Of a stretch of 64,000 nucleotides of DNA, positions 33,542 through 42,464 are shown piece by piece; positions within the stretch are counted from its first letter, which is position 1, and each line of letters starts with the position of its first letter. A program made the position numbers and the translations under genes. Source of the DNA: Virgibacillus_F sp049310925 (GTDB lineage: Bacteria; Bacillota; Bacilli; Bacillales; Amphibacillaceae); assembly GCF_049310925.1 (NCBI RefSeq), contig NZ_JBMERP010000003.1:1-64000 (forward strand). Reading direction: 5' to 3'. The notes beneath the pieces were generated by a model that searched no databases, was not told the DNA's origin, and was given only the letters and a program-made list of their open reading frames with translations.

Positions 33542-34183
33542 ATGGCTAACGTATTTACCCGAATGACGGAATCAATTTCAGCAGATCTTCATGATTTAAT
33601 GGATCAAAAAGAACAGAAAAACCCGATTGGTGCATTAAATCACTATCTACGTCAAAGTGAGCAAGAGAAAGAAAAGGTAAGAAAACTTGTTGAGCGTCAA
33701 TATCGTTTAAGAGATGAGTTTACAAGAGAGTACCACATTGCACAGGATCTTGCTGATAAACGCCAACAGCAAGCAAGTATTGCGGAACGAGCAGACGAGG
33801 AGGAAATGCTTGCCTTTGCCTCAAAAGAACACGAGGAATATCAGGCAAGAGCAAACAAACTAAAAGTTTCACGTGACGAATCTGTTGCGCAGCTGGAAAT
33901 GCTGGAACAAAAATATGAAGAAATGAAGTACAAATTAAAAGACATGCATTTGCGCAGGATGGAGCTTATGGGTCGTGAAAATGTAGCTCATGCGAACCAT
34001 CAAATAAATCGTGTCGTAGAACATTCTCCGTCAAAACCGATTGCTAGGTTTGAAGAGATGGAGCGTTATATTGAGGATTTGGAGTTTAAAGTAAACAGTT
34101 CATACTACCGCAACACGTTTGACAGCAAAATTGAAAAACTAGAAAGAAAATTAAACAGTAACGAATCAGCAGAAACAAAATAA
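33542..34183 (+). CDS. liaH: PspA/IM30 family protein LiaH
   Basis: This is a 213-residue, almost fully helical coiled-coil protein with the PspA opening FTRMTESISADLHDLMDQKEQKNPIGALNHYLRQ. It is highly charged throughout, as expected of a protein that forms large oligomeric assemblies on stressed membranes. It starts 21 nt after liaI. A 12-bp hairpin follows the stop and may uncouple liaIH, the abundant stress products, from the regulatory genes liaFSR, as in B. subtilis. Confidence 0.9.
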   Translation: MANVFTRMTESISADLHDLMDQKEQKNPIGALNHYLRQSEQEKEKVRKLVERQYRLRDEFTREYHIAQDLADKRQQQASIAERADEEEMLAFASKEHEEYQARANKLKVSRDESVAQLEMLEQKYEEMKYKLKDMHLRRMELMGRENVAHANHQINRVVEHSPSKPIARFEEMERYIEDLEFKVNSSYYRNTFDSKIEKLERKLNSNESAETK

Positions 34184-34218
34184 ACAGTTGAGTGCTGAGC
34201 TCACTAAAAAGATGATAT

Positions 34219-34253
34219 ACTGAACAGGCATATTGAGAATGTGCCTGTTCAGT
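34219..34253 (+). terminator. hairpin between liaH and liaF
   Basis: ACTGAACAGGCA (34219-34230) pairs perfectly with TGCCTGTTCAGT (34242-34253). Only a short T stretch follows, so partial readthrough to liaFSR is likely. Confidence 0.6.
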
Positions 34254-34300
34254 ATTTAGAATAATAGTACATAACTAACTTAGGAAAGGGGGTCACCTTT

Positions 34301-35032
34301 ATGTTTAAAAGATTATCAACTGATACAGTAAACTGGATTTTAATTGTTGGGGTGATCCTCTTTACCATTGAAATAGTATTTTTCGGTGGGGGCATGATTA
34401 TAAGTGCCTTATTTTTCGGATTATTTATATATGTTGGCTGGAAAAGATTCTACAAGTTATGGGGGAAAATATTTTTCTGGTTTGGTTCTATCGGGTTAAC
34501 TTTCGCTATCTTTAATATGATGGCAATTCGATTTTTTGTTGTAGCTGCAATAGTACTTTTTATTATAAATTATTCTAAGTCTAAAAAAGAGGCCGATTAT
34601 ATTCAACCGAGTAATCAATTCCAAGACGACAGTAATCAGGAAACTATTATCAAAACCACACCATTGTTTAGCCATAGGATATTTGGCAATCAACAAACGA
34701 CTAACCAAGCATATCAATGGAAGGATATTAATATACATGGTGCTTTTGGTGACAGGGTTATAGATCTTAGTAACACCGTATTGCCAGATGAAACGGCTGT
34801 TATCTCAATACGTCATCTGGTCGGCAATATTGAAATCTTCGTTCCATATGAGGTGGAGGTAAGTGTTCACCACAGTGCGGTATTTGGTCGTGCGCATATA
34901 TTGGGAACAGATCATAATAAACTTATGAATCAAACACTTTTTTATAGAACTGCAAACTATCAGTCCACCTTACCCCGTGTCAAAATAATTACAACCTTGT
35001 TGTCTGGGGACATTGAGGTGAAGCGGATATGA
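34301..35032 (+). CDS. liaF: LiaF-like cell-envelope stress inhibitor
   Basis: This 243-residue protein has about four N-terminal hydrophobic segments, a polar linker, and a C-terminal beta-rich domain (about 140-243) typical of LiaF/YvqF: GDRVIDLSNTVLPDETAVISIRHLVGNIEIFVPYEVEV. LiaF holds the kinase LiaS inactive without stress. The start follows AAAGGGGG. Its last codons overlap the liaS start by 4 nt. With liaS damaged, its usual target may be missing. Confidence 0.88.
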   Translation: MFKRLSTDTVNWILIVGVILFTIEIVFFGGGMIISALFFGLFIYVGWKRFYKLWGKIFFWFGSIGLTFAIFNMMAIRFFVVAAIVLFIINYSKSKKEADYIQPSNQFQDDSNQETIIKTTPLFSHRIFGNQQTTNQAYQWKDINIHGAFGDRVIDLSNTVLPDETAVISIRHLVGNIEIFVPYEVEVSVHHSAVFGRAHILGTDHNKLMNQTLFYRTANYQSTLPRVKIITTLLSGDIEVKRI

Positions 35033-36072
35033 ATATAATTGTTCGCCATGTATTAACTGCAGTCTTATTCAGTGTATTCATATCGGTTGTTGGAATTGGT
35101 GTAACCCTATTAACTTTTCCGTTAGATGGATGGACACTACTTCTGCACCAGGAATTTTTAAATGTTTCTTATTTGTTATTAATTTTTATTATTCCAGTTA
35201 TTGCTGGTTTTATAATTGGAACTTCTACGGGCCTGTATTGGCGTCAACGACTTCATAGAATTGATCGTCAATTAGATCAATTAATAAAAGGTCAGAAATT
35301 GGCTGTGGAAGATGAAGGTTATAAAGAGTTAAAGATAATTGAACAACGGATGGAACAGATTCAGGACAAGTTTCGATTGCAGGCAGAGCATTCCCAACGG
35401 GTTGCAACAGAACGGGCAAATGAACGGGAAAAGAGCCTTCAGGAAGTGGTTGTGCAGGAAAGAAACCGCTTAGCAAGAGAATTACATGATTCTGTTAGCC
35501 AACAGTTATTTGCTGCATCAATGATGATGTCTGCCCTAAATGAAACCGACTCAGCTGATAAGAAAAAAACGAAACACCAGCTTCAATTAGTTGAAAAAAT
35601 GATTAATCAGTCACAATTGGAAATGAGAGCGTTATTGCTTCATCTTAGACCAGTTGCCCTGAAAGGAAAGTCAATACAGGAAGGCGCCGAGGAGCTTTTG
35701 CTTGAATTAAGACAAAAAGTACCTCTTGCGATTGAATGGAAAATCGAGCAGTTCACAGTGGAGAAAGGGGTTGAAGATCACCTCTTTCGAATTTTGCAGG
35801 AATCAATATCCAATACCCTAAGACATGCCAAGGCAACAACGCTTGATGCACTTCTAATTGAACGTGATGACAATATCATCCTGCGGGTAGTGGATAACTG
35901 AATTGGGTTTGACGTTGAAAAAGCTCGTACAAGCTCATACGGTATAATAAATATGGGTGAACGAGCGAACGAAATAGGTGGAATTTGTAAAATCGTTAGT
36001 TTACCCAATGAGGGAACACGAGTAGAAGTTAAGATTCCACAACTGGAAAAAGAAGGTGAATTAAATGATTAG
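35029..36072 (+). pseudogene. liaS: sensor kinase LiaS, interrupted by in-frame TGA
   Basis: From 35029 the frame encodes two membrane helices, a HAMP-like region and the HisKA_3 motif RNRLARELHDSVSQQLFA. The start of the ATPase domain follows (FRILQESISNTLRHAKAT), ending ILRVVDN at TGA 35899-35901. The same frame continues IGFDVEKARTSSYGIINMGERANEIGGICKI to TAG at 36070-36072. The missing residue is the first Gly of the ATP-binding DNGIGF box, so GGA to TGA is the simplest cause. The truncated 290-residue product lacks most of the ATP lid and should not phosphorylate LiaR. The 3' part still overlaps liaR (ATGATTAG), as in an intact operon. Confidence 0.88.
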
Positions 36073-36697
36073 GGTTTTGTTTGCAGATGATCACGAAATG
36101 GTACGGATTGGTGTTTCTGCTTATCTATCTGCACAGCCAGATATTGAGGTAGTTGCAGAAGCTGATGATGGTGGAGAGGCAGTTAAATTAGCATTGGAAC
36201 ATAAACCTGATGTAATCTTAATGGATCTTGTAATGAAAGAAATGGATGGTATAGAAGCAACCAGAAAAATAATCGAACAGTGGTCAGAGGCAAAGGTAAT
36301 AATTGTAACTAGCTTTATTGACGATGAAAAAGTTTATCCTGCTTTAGAAGCTGGAGCGACGAGCTATATGTTGAAAACATCTAAGGCAAGTGAAATTGCA
36401 AAAGCAATACGATCTACCTTCGCAGGACAATCAATTTTAGAGCCTGAAGTAGCTGGAAAAATAATGAATAGGATGCGGAATAAATCAGGCACCCCATTAC
36501 ATGATGATTTGACTGGAAGAGAAAAAGAAATCCTGCTTTTGATAGCACAAGGAAAAACAAACCAGGAGATAGCCGATCTATTATTTATTGCATTAAAAAC
36601 GGTAAAGGTACATGTTAGTAATATTTTAGGCAAACTCGAAGTTCAAGATAGGACGCAGGCAACAATATATGCTTTTCAACATGATCTCATCCAATAA
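36065..36697 (+). CDS. liaR: response regulator LiaR (NarL/FixJ type)
   Basis: This 210-residue regulator has a receiver domain (ADDHEM, phospho-Asp in VILMDLVMKEMDGIEA near 54, Lys in SYMLKTSKA) and a LuxR-type helix-turn-helix (LTGREKEILLLIAQGKTNQEIADLLF ... TVKVHVSNILGKLEVQDRTQA). Phosphorylated LiaR activates liaI. With liaS broken it may be unphosphorylated or served by another kinase or acetyl phosphate (inference). A strong terminator follows. Confidence 0.93.
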   Translation: MIRVLFADDHEMVRIGVSAYLSAQPDIEVVAEADDGGEAVKLALEHKPDVILMDLVMKEMDGIEATRKIIEQWSEAKVIIVTSFIDDEKVYPALEAGATSYMLKTSKASEIAKAIRSTFAGQSILEPEVAGKIMNRMRNKSGTPLHDDLTGREKEILLLIAQGKTNQEIADLLFIALKTVKVHVSNILGKLEVQDRTQATIYAFQHDLIQ

Positions 36698-36707
36698 GTG
36701 CCAGAAG

Positions 36708-36743
36708 AAAAGGTTCAAATCGATTCACTGATTTGAACCTTTT
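36708..36743 (+). terminator. intrinsic terminator of the lia cluster
   Basis: AAAGGTTCAAATC pairs with GATTTGAACCTTT, followed by T/A-rich sequence. Confidence 0.85.
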
Positions 36744-36845
36744 AAAATTTTCCAAAAAAACAGTTGCATTTTATAACTAAATAGCATACTCTGTATTATA
36801 ACAACAAATCAATACCACTAACTGTTATATATAAGGAGGAGTATT

Positions 36846-36941
36846 ATGACAATCGTTCAATGTCAACAATGTGGGGAAAGGTTTGATAGCAAAAGTCTTA
36901 TGCTTGAATGCGAACACTGTTTATCAAAAAAAGAAGAGTAA
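36846..36941 (+). CDS. 31-residue zinc-ribbon-like small protein
   Basis: A short frame starts with ATG behind a perfect AAGGAGGAG site and ends TAA. It carries two CX2C knuckles, CQQC near residue 6 and CEHC near 24, 15 residues apart, enough for a miniature zinc ribbon. It lies just before the glyoxylate operon and both have the block CTGTATTATAACAA upstream. I recognise no family name. Function, perhaps regulatory, is unknown. Confidence 0.65.
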   Translation: MTIVQCQQCGERFDSKSLMLECEHCLSKKEE

Positions 36942-36986
36942 TTTTTTTGTTTCACCTGTATTATAACAATATATATTTAGTTAATT

Positions 36987-37000
36987 TGTTATGTAACAAT
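36987..37000 (+). promoter_or_regulatory. palindrome in the aceB leader
   Basis: TTGTTATGTAACAA is a perfect 6-2-6 inverted repeat 19 bp before the aceB start. The block CTGTATTATAACAA occurs at 36790-36803 and again at 36957-36970, ahead of the zinc-ribbon gene and aceB. These look like a promoter/operator duplication; the regulator is unknown. Confidence 0.4.
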
Positions 37001-37018
37001 ATTGAGTGGAGGGAATAC

Positions 37019-38623
37019 ATGATTAAATCAGGAGAAAATATACACATTAACAAGTTAGTTGAACATAACGAAGCAATTGAAAAAATTTTATCGTTTGAGG
37101 CGCTATGCTTTTTGGAAAATATTCACAACAAATTTAATGATAGAAGGAAAAGCTTGCTGAAAAGCAGGGCAGATGTTCAAGAAGAATTTAACAAAGGTAA
37201 GAAGCCCGACTTTTTGGTTACTACAAATCATATTAGAGAATGCGGCTGGACAATTGCACCACTTCCTGAGGACTTGTTAGATCGCCGTGTTGAAATAACA
37301 GGACCAGTTGATAGAAAGATGATTATTAATGCATTAAATTCTGGGGCTAAAACATTTATGGCAGACTTTGAAGATTCTTCTTCTCCCACTTGGGAAAATA
37401 TGATGAATGGGCAGAAGAACCTGTACGATGCTATTCGTAAAAATATTGATTTTAAAAATGATAGTGGTAAGGAATATAAACTTAATAATGATACTGCAGT
37501 GTTAATGGTACGACCACGTGGATTACATTTACTTGAAAAAAATATGACTGTCAACGGTACTGAGATGTCCGCTAGTTTAGTAGATTTTGGACTATATGTT
37601 TTTCATAATGCACGTGAATTGCTAGCGAATGGTTCTGGTCCTTATTTTTATCTTCCAAAGCTTGAGAATCATTTAGAAGCCCGACTCTGGAATGATGTGT
37701 TTGTATTTGCTCAACAGGAATTAGGTATTCCTATAGGTTCAATCAAGGCAACTGTATTAATTGAGACAATTCCGGCTGTCTTTGAAATGGACGAAATTTT
37801 ATACGAATTAAAGGATCATTCGGCTGGATTAAATTGTGGTCGTTGGGATTATATTTTTAGCTTCATCAAAAAGTTTCATCAGGATCCAAGCGTGCTATTT
37901 CCTGACAGAGCTGTTGTAACTATGGAAACACACTTTATGCGATCTTACTCACAGCTGGCAATCCAAACCTGTCACAAACGTGGCGCGCCGGCAATAGGTG
38001 GTATGGCAGCTCAAATTCCTATCAAAGGCGACGAACGAGAAAATCAAAAAGCCTTTGCTAAGGTCAAAAAAGATAAAGAGCGTGAAGTGAATGATGGTCA
38101 TGACGGTACATGGGTTGCACATCCAGGGATGGTTAACCTGGTTCTTGATATTTTTAATAAGCATATGCCATCTAAAAATCAGATTACGAAGCCTTTACGT
38201 TATGTCCAGGTTACACAAAAAGATTTACTTGCACTGCCTGAAGGTACAATTACTGAAGAAGGACTACGGACGAATATTCGGGTTGGAATTCAGTATATTG
38301 CTGCTTGGTTACAAGGTAAAGGCGCAGTTCCAATTAATAATTTAATGGAGGATGCTGCAACGGCGGAGATATCACGTGCACAAGTTTGGCAATGGACACA
38401 TCACCCTGATGGTGTACTAAGTGATGGGCGCAAGATAGATTATGCGCTAGTTGATCAAGTACTAGCAGAAGAATTACAACTGATTATAGACAATGGGACG
38501 TATGAAATTGTTAGTTATGCCGAAGCGGCTAAACTCTTCAATCAATTGATTAAGGATGATCTGTTTGCCGACTTTTTAACAATTCCTGCATACAATTTAT
38601 TAAATCAAGGGGGAAATAGGTAA
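37019..38623 (+). CDS. aceB: malate synthase A
   Basis: Malate synthase condenses glyoxylate with acetyl-CoA, the second step of the glyoxylate bypass, letting cells grow on fatty acids or acetate. It has 534 residues from the ATG at 37019, which follows TGGAGGGA; an upstream extension would be implausible, being Lys/Phe-rich and overlapping the zinc-ribbon gene. Family segments are FMADFEDSSSPTWENM, MVRPRGLHL, FYLPKLENHLEARLWN, ETIPAVFEMDEILYEL, GLNCGRWDYIFS and the catalytic-loop region MEDAATAEISRAQVWQW. It overlaps aceA as TAATG. Confidence 0.95.
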   Translation: MIKSGENIHINKLVEHNEAIEKILSFEALCFLENIHNKFNDRRKSLLKSRADVQEEFNKGKKPDFLVTTNHIRECGWTIAPLPEDLLDRRVEITGPVDRKMIINALNSGAKTFMADFEDSSSPTWENMMNGQKNLYDAIRKNIDFKNDSGKEYKLNNDTAVLMVRPRGLHLLEKNMTVNGTEMSASLVDFGLYVFHNARELLANGSGPYFYLPKLENHLEARLWNDVFVFAQQELGIPIGSIKATVLIETIPAVFEMDEILYELKDHSAGLNCGRWDYIFSFIKKFHQDPSVLFPDRAVVTMETHFMRSYSQLAIQTCHKRGAPAIGGMAAQIPIKGDERENQKAFAKVKKDKEREVNDGHDGTWVAHPGMVNLVLDIFNKHMPSKNQITKPLRYVQVTQKDLLALPEGTITEEGLRTNIRVGIQYIAAWLQGKGAVPINNLMEDAATAEISRAQVWQWTHHPDGVLSDGRKIDYALVDQVLAEELQLIIDNGTYEIVSYAEAAKLFNQLIKDDLFADFLTIPAYNLLNQGGNR

Positions 38624-39897
38624 TGGGACAAAAACGAATAGCTGAGCTAAATGAACAATGGGAAAGTGATGTAAGATGGGTTGGGATTAAACGACCATTT
38701 AAAGCAGAGGATGTTATCAGACTTAGAGGTTCTGTTGATATCGAGCATACTTTAGCTAAGAGAGGTGCTGAAAAATTATGGCAGATTCTAAACGGTGAGG
38801 GCTATATCAATGCATTAGGAGCTTTGACTGGGAATCAGGCTGTCCAACAGGTTAAAAGTGGATTAAAAGCAATTTACTTAAGTGGCTGGCAAGTGGCGGC
38901 TGACGCAAATTTGGCAGGTCATATGTATCCGGACCAGAGTCTTTATCCAGTGAATAGTGTCCCCCAGGTAGTCAAAAAAATTAATCAGGCATTACAACGC
39001 GCTGATCAAATTCACTTTTCAGAAGGTGATACGGAAATTGATTGGTTTGCACCAATTATTGCAGATGCGGAAGCGGGATTTGGAGGCCAATTAAACGTAT
39101 TCGAACTGATGAAGTCTATGATTGAATCAGGTGCTGCTGCTGTTCATTTTGAAGATCAACTATCTTCAGAGAAAAAATGTGGTCACCTTGGTGGCAAAGT
39201 ATTGCTTCCAACCCAAACGGCTGTCAAAAATTTAATTGCTGCTCGATTTGCAGCTGATGTTATGGGAACATCGACTCTTGTAATAGCGCGTACCGATGCA
39301 AATGCTGCAGATTTAATTACGAGTGATTTTGATCCACAAGACCAAGAGTTCATTACAGGGGAGCGAACACAGGATGGTTTTTATAGAACGAAAGCAGGAA
39401 TTAATCAGGCAATTGCACGTGGCTTATCATATGCACCATATGCAGACCTGATTTGGTGTGAAACTTCTGAACCAAATTTAAAAGAAGCACAACAATTTGC
39501 TGACGCTATTCACGAAAAATATCCTAACAAATTGCTGGCTTACAATTGTTCTCCTTCATTTAATTGGAAAAGCAAATTAACAGATAAGGAGATTGCAATT
39601 TTTCAAAATGAATTAGGTAAAATGGGATATAAGTTCCAATTCGTTACACTCGCTGGATTCCATGCATTGAACCATAGCATGTTCGAATTAGCAAGAAAAT
39701 ATAAGGACAAGGGGATGGCTGCCTACTCGGAGCTTCAACAAGCAGAGTTTGCAAGTGAACAATATGGGTACAGCGCAACAAGGCATCAGAGAGAGGTTGG
39801 AACCGGCTATTTCGATGAAGTGGCACAGGTTATTTCCGGTGGTACTTCATCAACTACTGCTTTAAAGGGTTCAACAGAATCGGAACAATTCACATGA
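38623..39897 (+). CDS. aceA: isocitrate lyase
   Basis: Isocitrate lyase splits isocitrate to succinate and glyoxylate. The 424-residue protein shows the catalytic KKCGHLGGKVLLPT (active-site Cys in KCGH), the metal site APIIADAEAGFGG, IARTDANAADLI, and YNCSPSFNW. It is translationally coupled to aceB through a 1-nt overlap. Together with the fad genes at 55-62 kb it indicates growth on fatty acids. A strong terminator follows. Confidence 0.96.
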   Translation: MGQKRIAELNEQWESDVRWVGIKRPFKAEDVIRLRGSVDIEHTLAKRGAEKLWQILNGEGYINALGALTGNQAVQQVKSGLKAIYLSGWQVAADANLAGHMYPDQSLYPVNSVPQVVKKINQALQRADQIHFSEGDTEIDWFAPIIADAEAGFGGQLNVFELMKSMIESGAAAVHFEDQLSSEKKCGHLGGKVLLPTQTAVKNLIAARFAADVMGTSTLVIARTDANAADLITSDFDPQDQEFITGERTQDGFYRTKAGINQAIARGLSYAPYADLIWCETSEPNLKEAQQFADAIHEKYPNKLLAYNCSPSFNWKSKLTDKEIAIFQNELGKMGYKFQFVTLAGFHALNHSMFELARKYKDKGMAAYSELQQAEFASEQYGYSATRHQREVGTGYFDEVAQVISGGTSSTTALKGSTESEQFT

Positions 39898-39906
39898 TAA
39901 AACTAT

Positions 39907-39946
39907 AAAGAAATACCACTCTTAATTAGAAGAGTGGTATTTCTTT
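39907..39946 (+). terminator. intrinsic terminator of aceBA
   Basis: AAAGAAATACCACTCTT pairs with AAGAGTGGTATTTCTTT around a 6-nt loop. Confidence 0.9.
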
Positions 39947-39950
39947 GGCA

Positions 39951-40024
39951 GCTAAGAAAGTATAAATCCCTTCTTACTGCATAAGTGCAACTAAGGCTTG
40001 GAGATAAGCCAAGCCAAGTGTTCT
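39951..40024 (+). repeat. short dispersed repeat, copy 3 (fullest)
   Basis: It starts with CTAAGAAAGTATAAATCCCTTCTTA (hairpin), continues CTGCATAAGTGCAACTAAGG, then GCTTGGAGATAAGCC (a second hairpin), and ends AAGTGTTCTAA. It lies between aceA and a convergent transporter gene. Confidence 0.75.
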
Positions 40025-40026
40025 AA

Positions 40027-41049
40027 TTATTCATCCATACAATGACAGAATTTCGTAACGAGATTTGAGATAGACACTAATTCATACAAAATAATAAGTT
40101 CTGGTGTAAAGTGAGTAGGATGATGTTCATTATTTGTTGTAATATCCCCGTTATCTTCCCAAAATTGCTTCATTAATAAATTCAGTTGTATTTGATGCTT
40201 GTTTTCATTATAATCGGTGGGATTTTGCAAGCTTGCGGCTAACTCGTTTACTGCAGTCAAAATCATATTTCGTTCATCCTGTGACCAGGATATATCCAAC
40301 ATTTGAGTATTCAATACGTTATCCAAGTGGTATTGAATCATTCGCAATACCGCTAGTTGCTTTTCTGTTCCAAGAAAAGTTGCTTGTTCACTGCCTACTA
40401 ATGGGTGAAACTTACTCTCATCCTTTTGAAATTGTACTAGCTTTTCTGTTCTATCCGATTTTTTGTCTAGTTTTAGAATCATTTCCTGTTTATTTGTATT
40501 TTCATCGGTTGATTTATCCAAGATACCAAAAAATATTTTTTTAATGAGAATGCCAGTATCTTTTGCAGTAGTTTGTACACTCTTACTAATTTCTTTTGTA
40601 TAGTGTGGGGGTAAAACAAACATATTAACAGCAGTAGAAACTAGTAAACCAACAGTAGTAGTACCCAGTCGAATAAAAAAAGAAATAAGATAATTACTGT
40701 GAATAACGTCGACCATGGCAACTGACGTAAGTGTTGCTACAAGTAAGCCAGCATGCAGATTAAGTTTAAAACATATTGCAATTGTAAAAACTGCAGCAAA
40801 TGTGTACGTAATTGGAGAGTCACCAAAAACCGATATGAAGAACACTGCAAATGCTGAACCAATTGCGGATGCTGGAAATCGAATAATTCCTTTTTTAATA
40901 GAATCAGACACAGTGGGTTCAACTGTTACAATTGCTGTAATAACAGCAAATACCGGTGGCCAATTTAATAACTCACAGATCCATGCAGTTAAGAAAATAG
41001 CGACACCGGTTTTAATTACTCTACTACCAACAAATTGAGATATTTTCAT
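40027..41049 (-). CDS. aromatic acid exporter / FUSC-family protein
   Basis: This 340-residue protein has about six N-terminal hydrophobic segments (residues 10-150) with the family pattern WPPVFAVITAIVTVEPTVSDSIKKG and FPASAIGSAFAVFF. A helical cytosolic C-terminal half follows. This half-size architecture matches the aromatic acid exporter (ArAE/FUSC) group; the cargo is not known. No clear ribosome binding site except a CTAAGGAG-like run before the ATG at 41049. Confidence 0.8.
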   Translation of the reverse strand: MKISQFVGSRVIKTGVAIFLTAWICELLNWPPVFAVITAIVTVEPTVSDSIKKGIIRFPASAIGSAFAVFFISVFGDSPITYTFAAVFTIAICFKLNLHAGLLVATLTSVAMVDVIHSNYLISFFIRLGTTTVGLLVSTAVNMFVLPPHYTKEISKSVQTTAKDTGILIKKIFFGILDKSTDENTNKQEMILKLDKKSDRTEKLVQFQKDESKFHPLVGSEQATFLGTEKQLAVLRMIQYHLDNVLNTQMLDISWSQDERNMILTAVNELAASLQNPTDYNENKHQIQLNLLMKQFWEDNGDITTNNEHHPTHFTPELIILYELVSISNLVTKFCHCMDE

Positions 41050-41195
41050 GATTGAACTCCTTAGGGTATGATAGTCTAGATTCTATCTTTTCAGTTAAAA
41101 GGGTATTTTGCAACTATTTTTTTAAAACGATTCGTGTAAGGAATAGGAAAATGGGGTAAATGATAAAATATAACCTATATGGAGAGTATGAGTAA

Positions 41196-42143
41196 ATGAT
41201 AACGATAGTAGCACAAAACCAGAATGAGTCAGTTAAAGAAGTAACATTAGAAGATTTTAAAAATAAGTCCTATGATTGGTATTGGGTTGACCTTGACACT
41301 CCGAGCGATGTAGAAACAAAGCTTTTGGAAACTGATTTTGGATTTCATCCATAAGCTGTTGAAGATTGTGTTCATGATTTGCAACGACCAAAACTTGATT
41401 ACTATGATGACCATACTTTTTTTGTTATTCATTCAATAGAAGAAAAGTCATTAACTAAAAGGGAAATAGACATTTTCATTGGTGATGATTATATTGTAAC
41501 GTATCATAAGCAACCTTCAACATATACAGATTCGGTGAAAAGTTTATTAAGAAGAAGTAATGACAAGGATGCATTTGATGAATATTATGTTTTCTATCAA
41601 TTACTGGACTTTGTTGTGGATCAATATTTCCCAATAGTATATGAAATAGAAGACCATATAAATGAGATCGAGGACAATACAAAGAAACTGTCAATGGAAA
41701 ATTTGTTGGAGCAGTTATTTGACCGAAGAGGAGAACTACTTCTGCTACGTCAAATTATTCACCCAATGCGTGATTTGTTATATAGAATTCTTAACTCTCA
41801 TCATCTTGATGGGGTCCAGGAACGGAAGGAGTACTTTGCGGATATTCATGACCATTTGATAAAAGTAGCGGACATTACCGCATCAAATCGTGAGTTAACA
41901 CAGGACGTTCGAGACAGTTATTTATCTTTAAATGCACACCAGACAAATAGAACCATGCAGGTACTTACCATTATCTCAGTTATTTTCATGCCATTAACGT
42001 TTATCGTTGGAATTTATGGAATGAATTTCACACATATGCCTGAGCTGGACGAAAAGTACGGTTACCTTTTCATATGGGTCATTATGATTACAATTTCAGT
42101 TACAATGTACCTATGGTTTCGAAAAAAAGGTTGGTTCGAGTAA
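41196..42143 (+). pseudogene. corA: magnesium transporter CorA, interrupted by in-frame TAA
   Basis: From the ATG at 41196 (GGAGA site) the frame gives MITIVAQNQNESVKEV ... GFHP, then TAA at 41352-41354. It continues in frame as AVEDCVHDLQRPKLDYYDDH to the normal end. CorA proteins commonly read HPLAVEDC here, so a Leu codon (TTA) changed to TAA is the likely lesion. Downstream the coiled-coil region, the YGMNF signature (GMN) and the two C-terminal membrane helices are intact. Reinitiation at 41379 would give 254 residues lacking the N-terminal part of the cytosolic domain and probably not a normal channel. Confidence 0.87.
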
Positions 42144-42151
42144 AAGAGTGC

Positions 42152-42188
42152 GCTTATCTGCAATACGTGGATAAGCTATTTTTTTACA
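42152..42188 (+). terminator. intrinsic terminator after corA
   Basis: GCTTATC (42152-42158) pairs with GATAAGC (42170-42176), followed by TATTTTTTT. Confidence 0.8.
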
Positions 42189-42320
42189 AAAAAAATGAAA
42201 GCTTTGTAAATAAATTAATGACGGTTTAGCTTGTGGCCTAGGTTTATCGAAACTTGTCCTTCATCGTAAATTAAATTTAATGTAAATTCAGAGAGGATTT
42301 CATCAAAAATGAAACATAAT

Positions 42321-42337
42321 TGTAATATTACTATAAC
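42321..42337 (+). promoter_or_regulatory. possible WalR box upstream of the M23 hydrolase
   Basis: TGTAAT-ATTAC-TATAAC resembles the WalR direct repeat TGTWAH-N5-TGTWAH with one mismatch. It lies about 130 bp before a cell-wall hydrolase gene, the usual target class. Apart from this, the 320-bp gap after corA shows only the terminator. Confidence 0.3.
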
Positions 42338-42464
42338 ATGCGTGTCACTTTAAGATGATATACTACGAATTGCCTAGGAAATCTAGAATGTTTTAATACA
42401 TAAAAAAAATAGATATAGAGGACACCATCATATATTTGAGAAATAGGGGAAGCGGGGAATTTAA

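Noticed and set aside
35899..41354. Stop-codon readthrough or recoding (selenocysteine, pyrrolysine) to explain the in-frame stops
   Set aside because: TAG, TGA and TAA all occur, at Gln-, Gly- and Leu-type positions, with no recoding structures seen; plain mutation is simpler.
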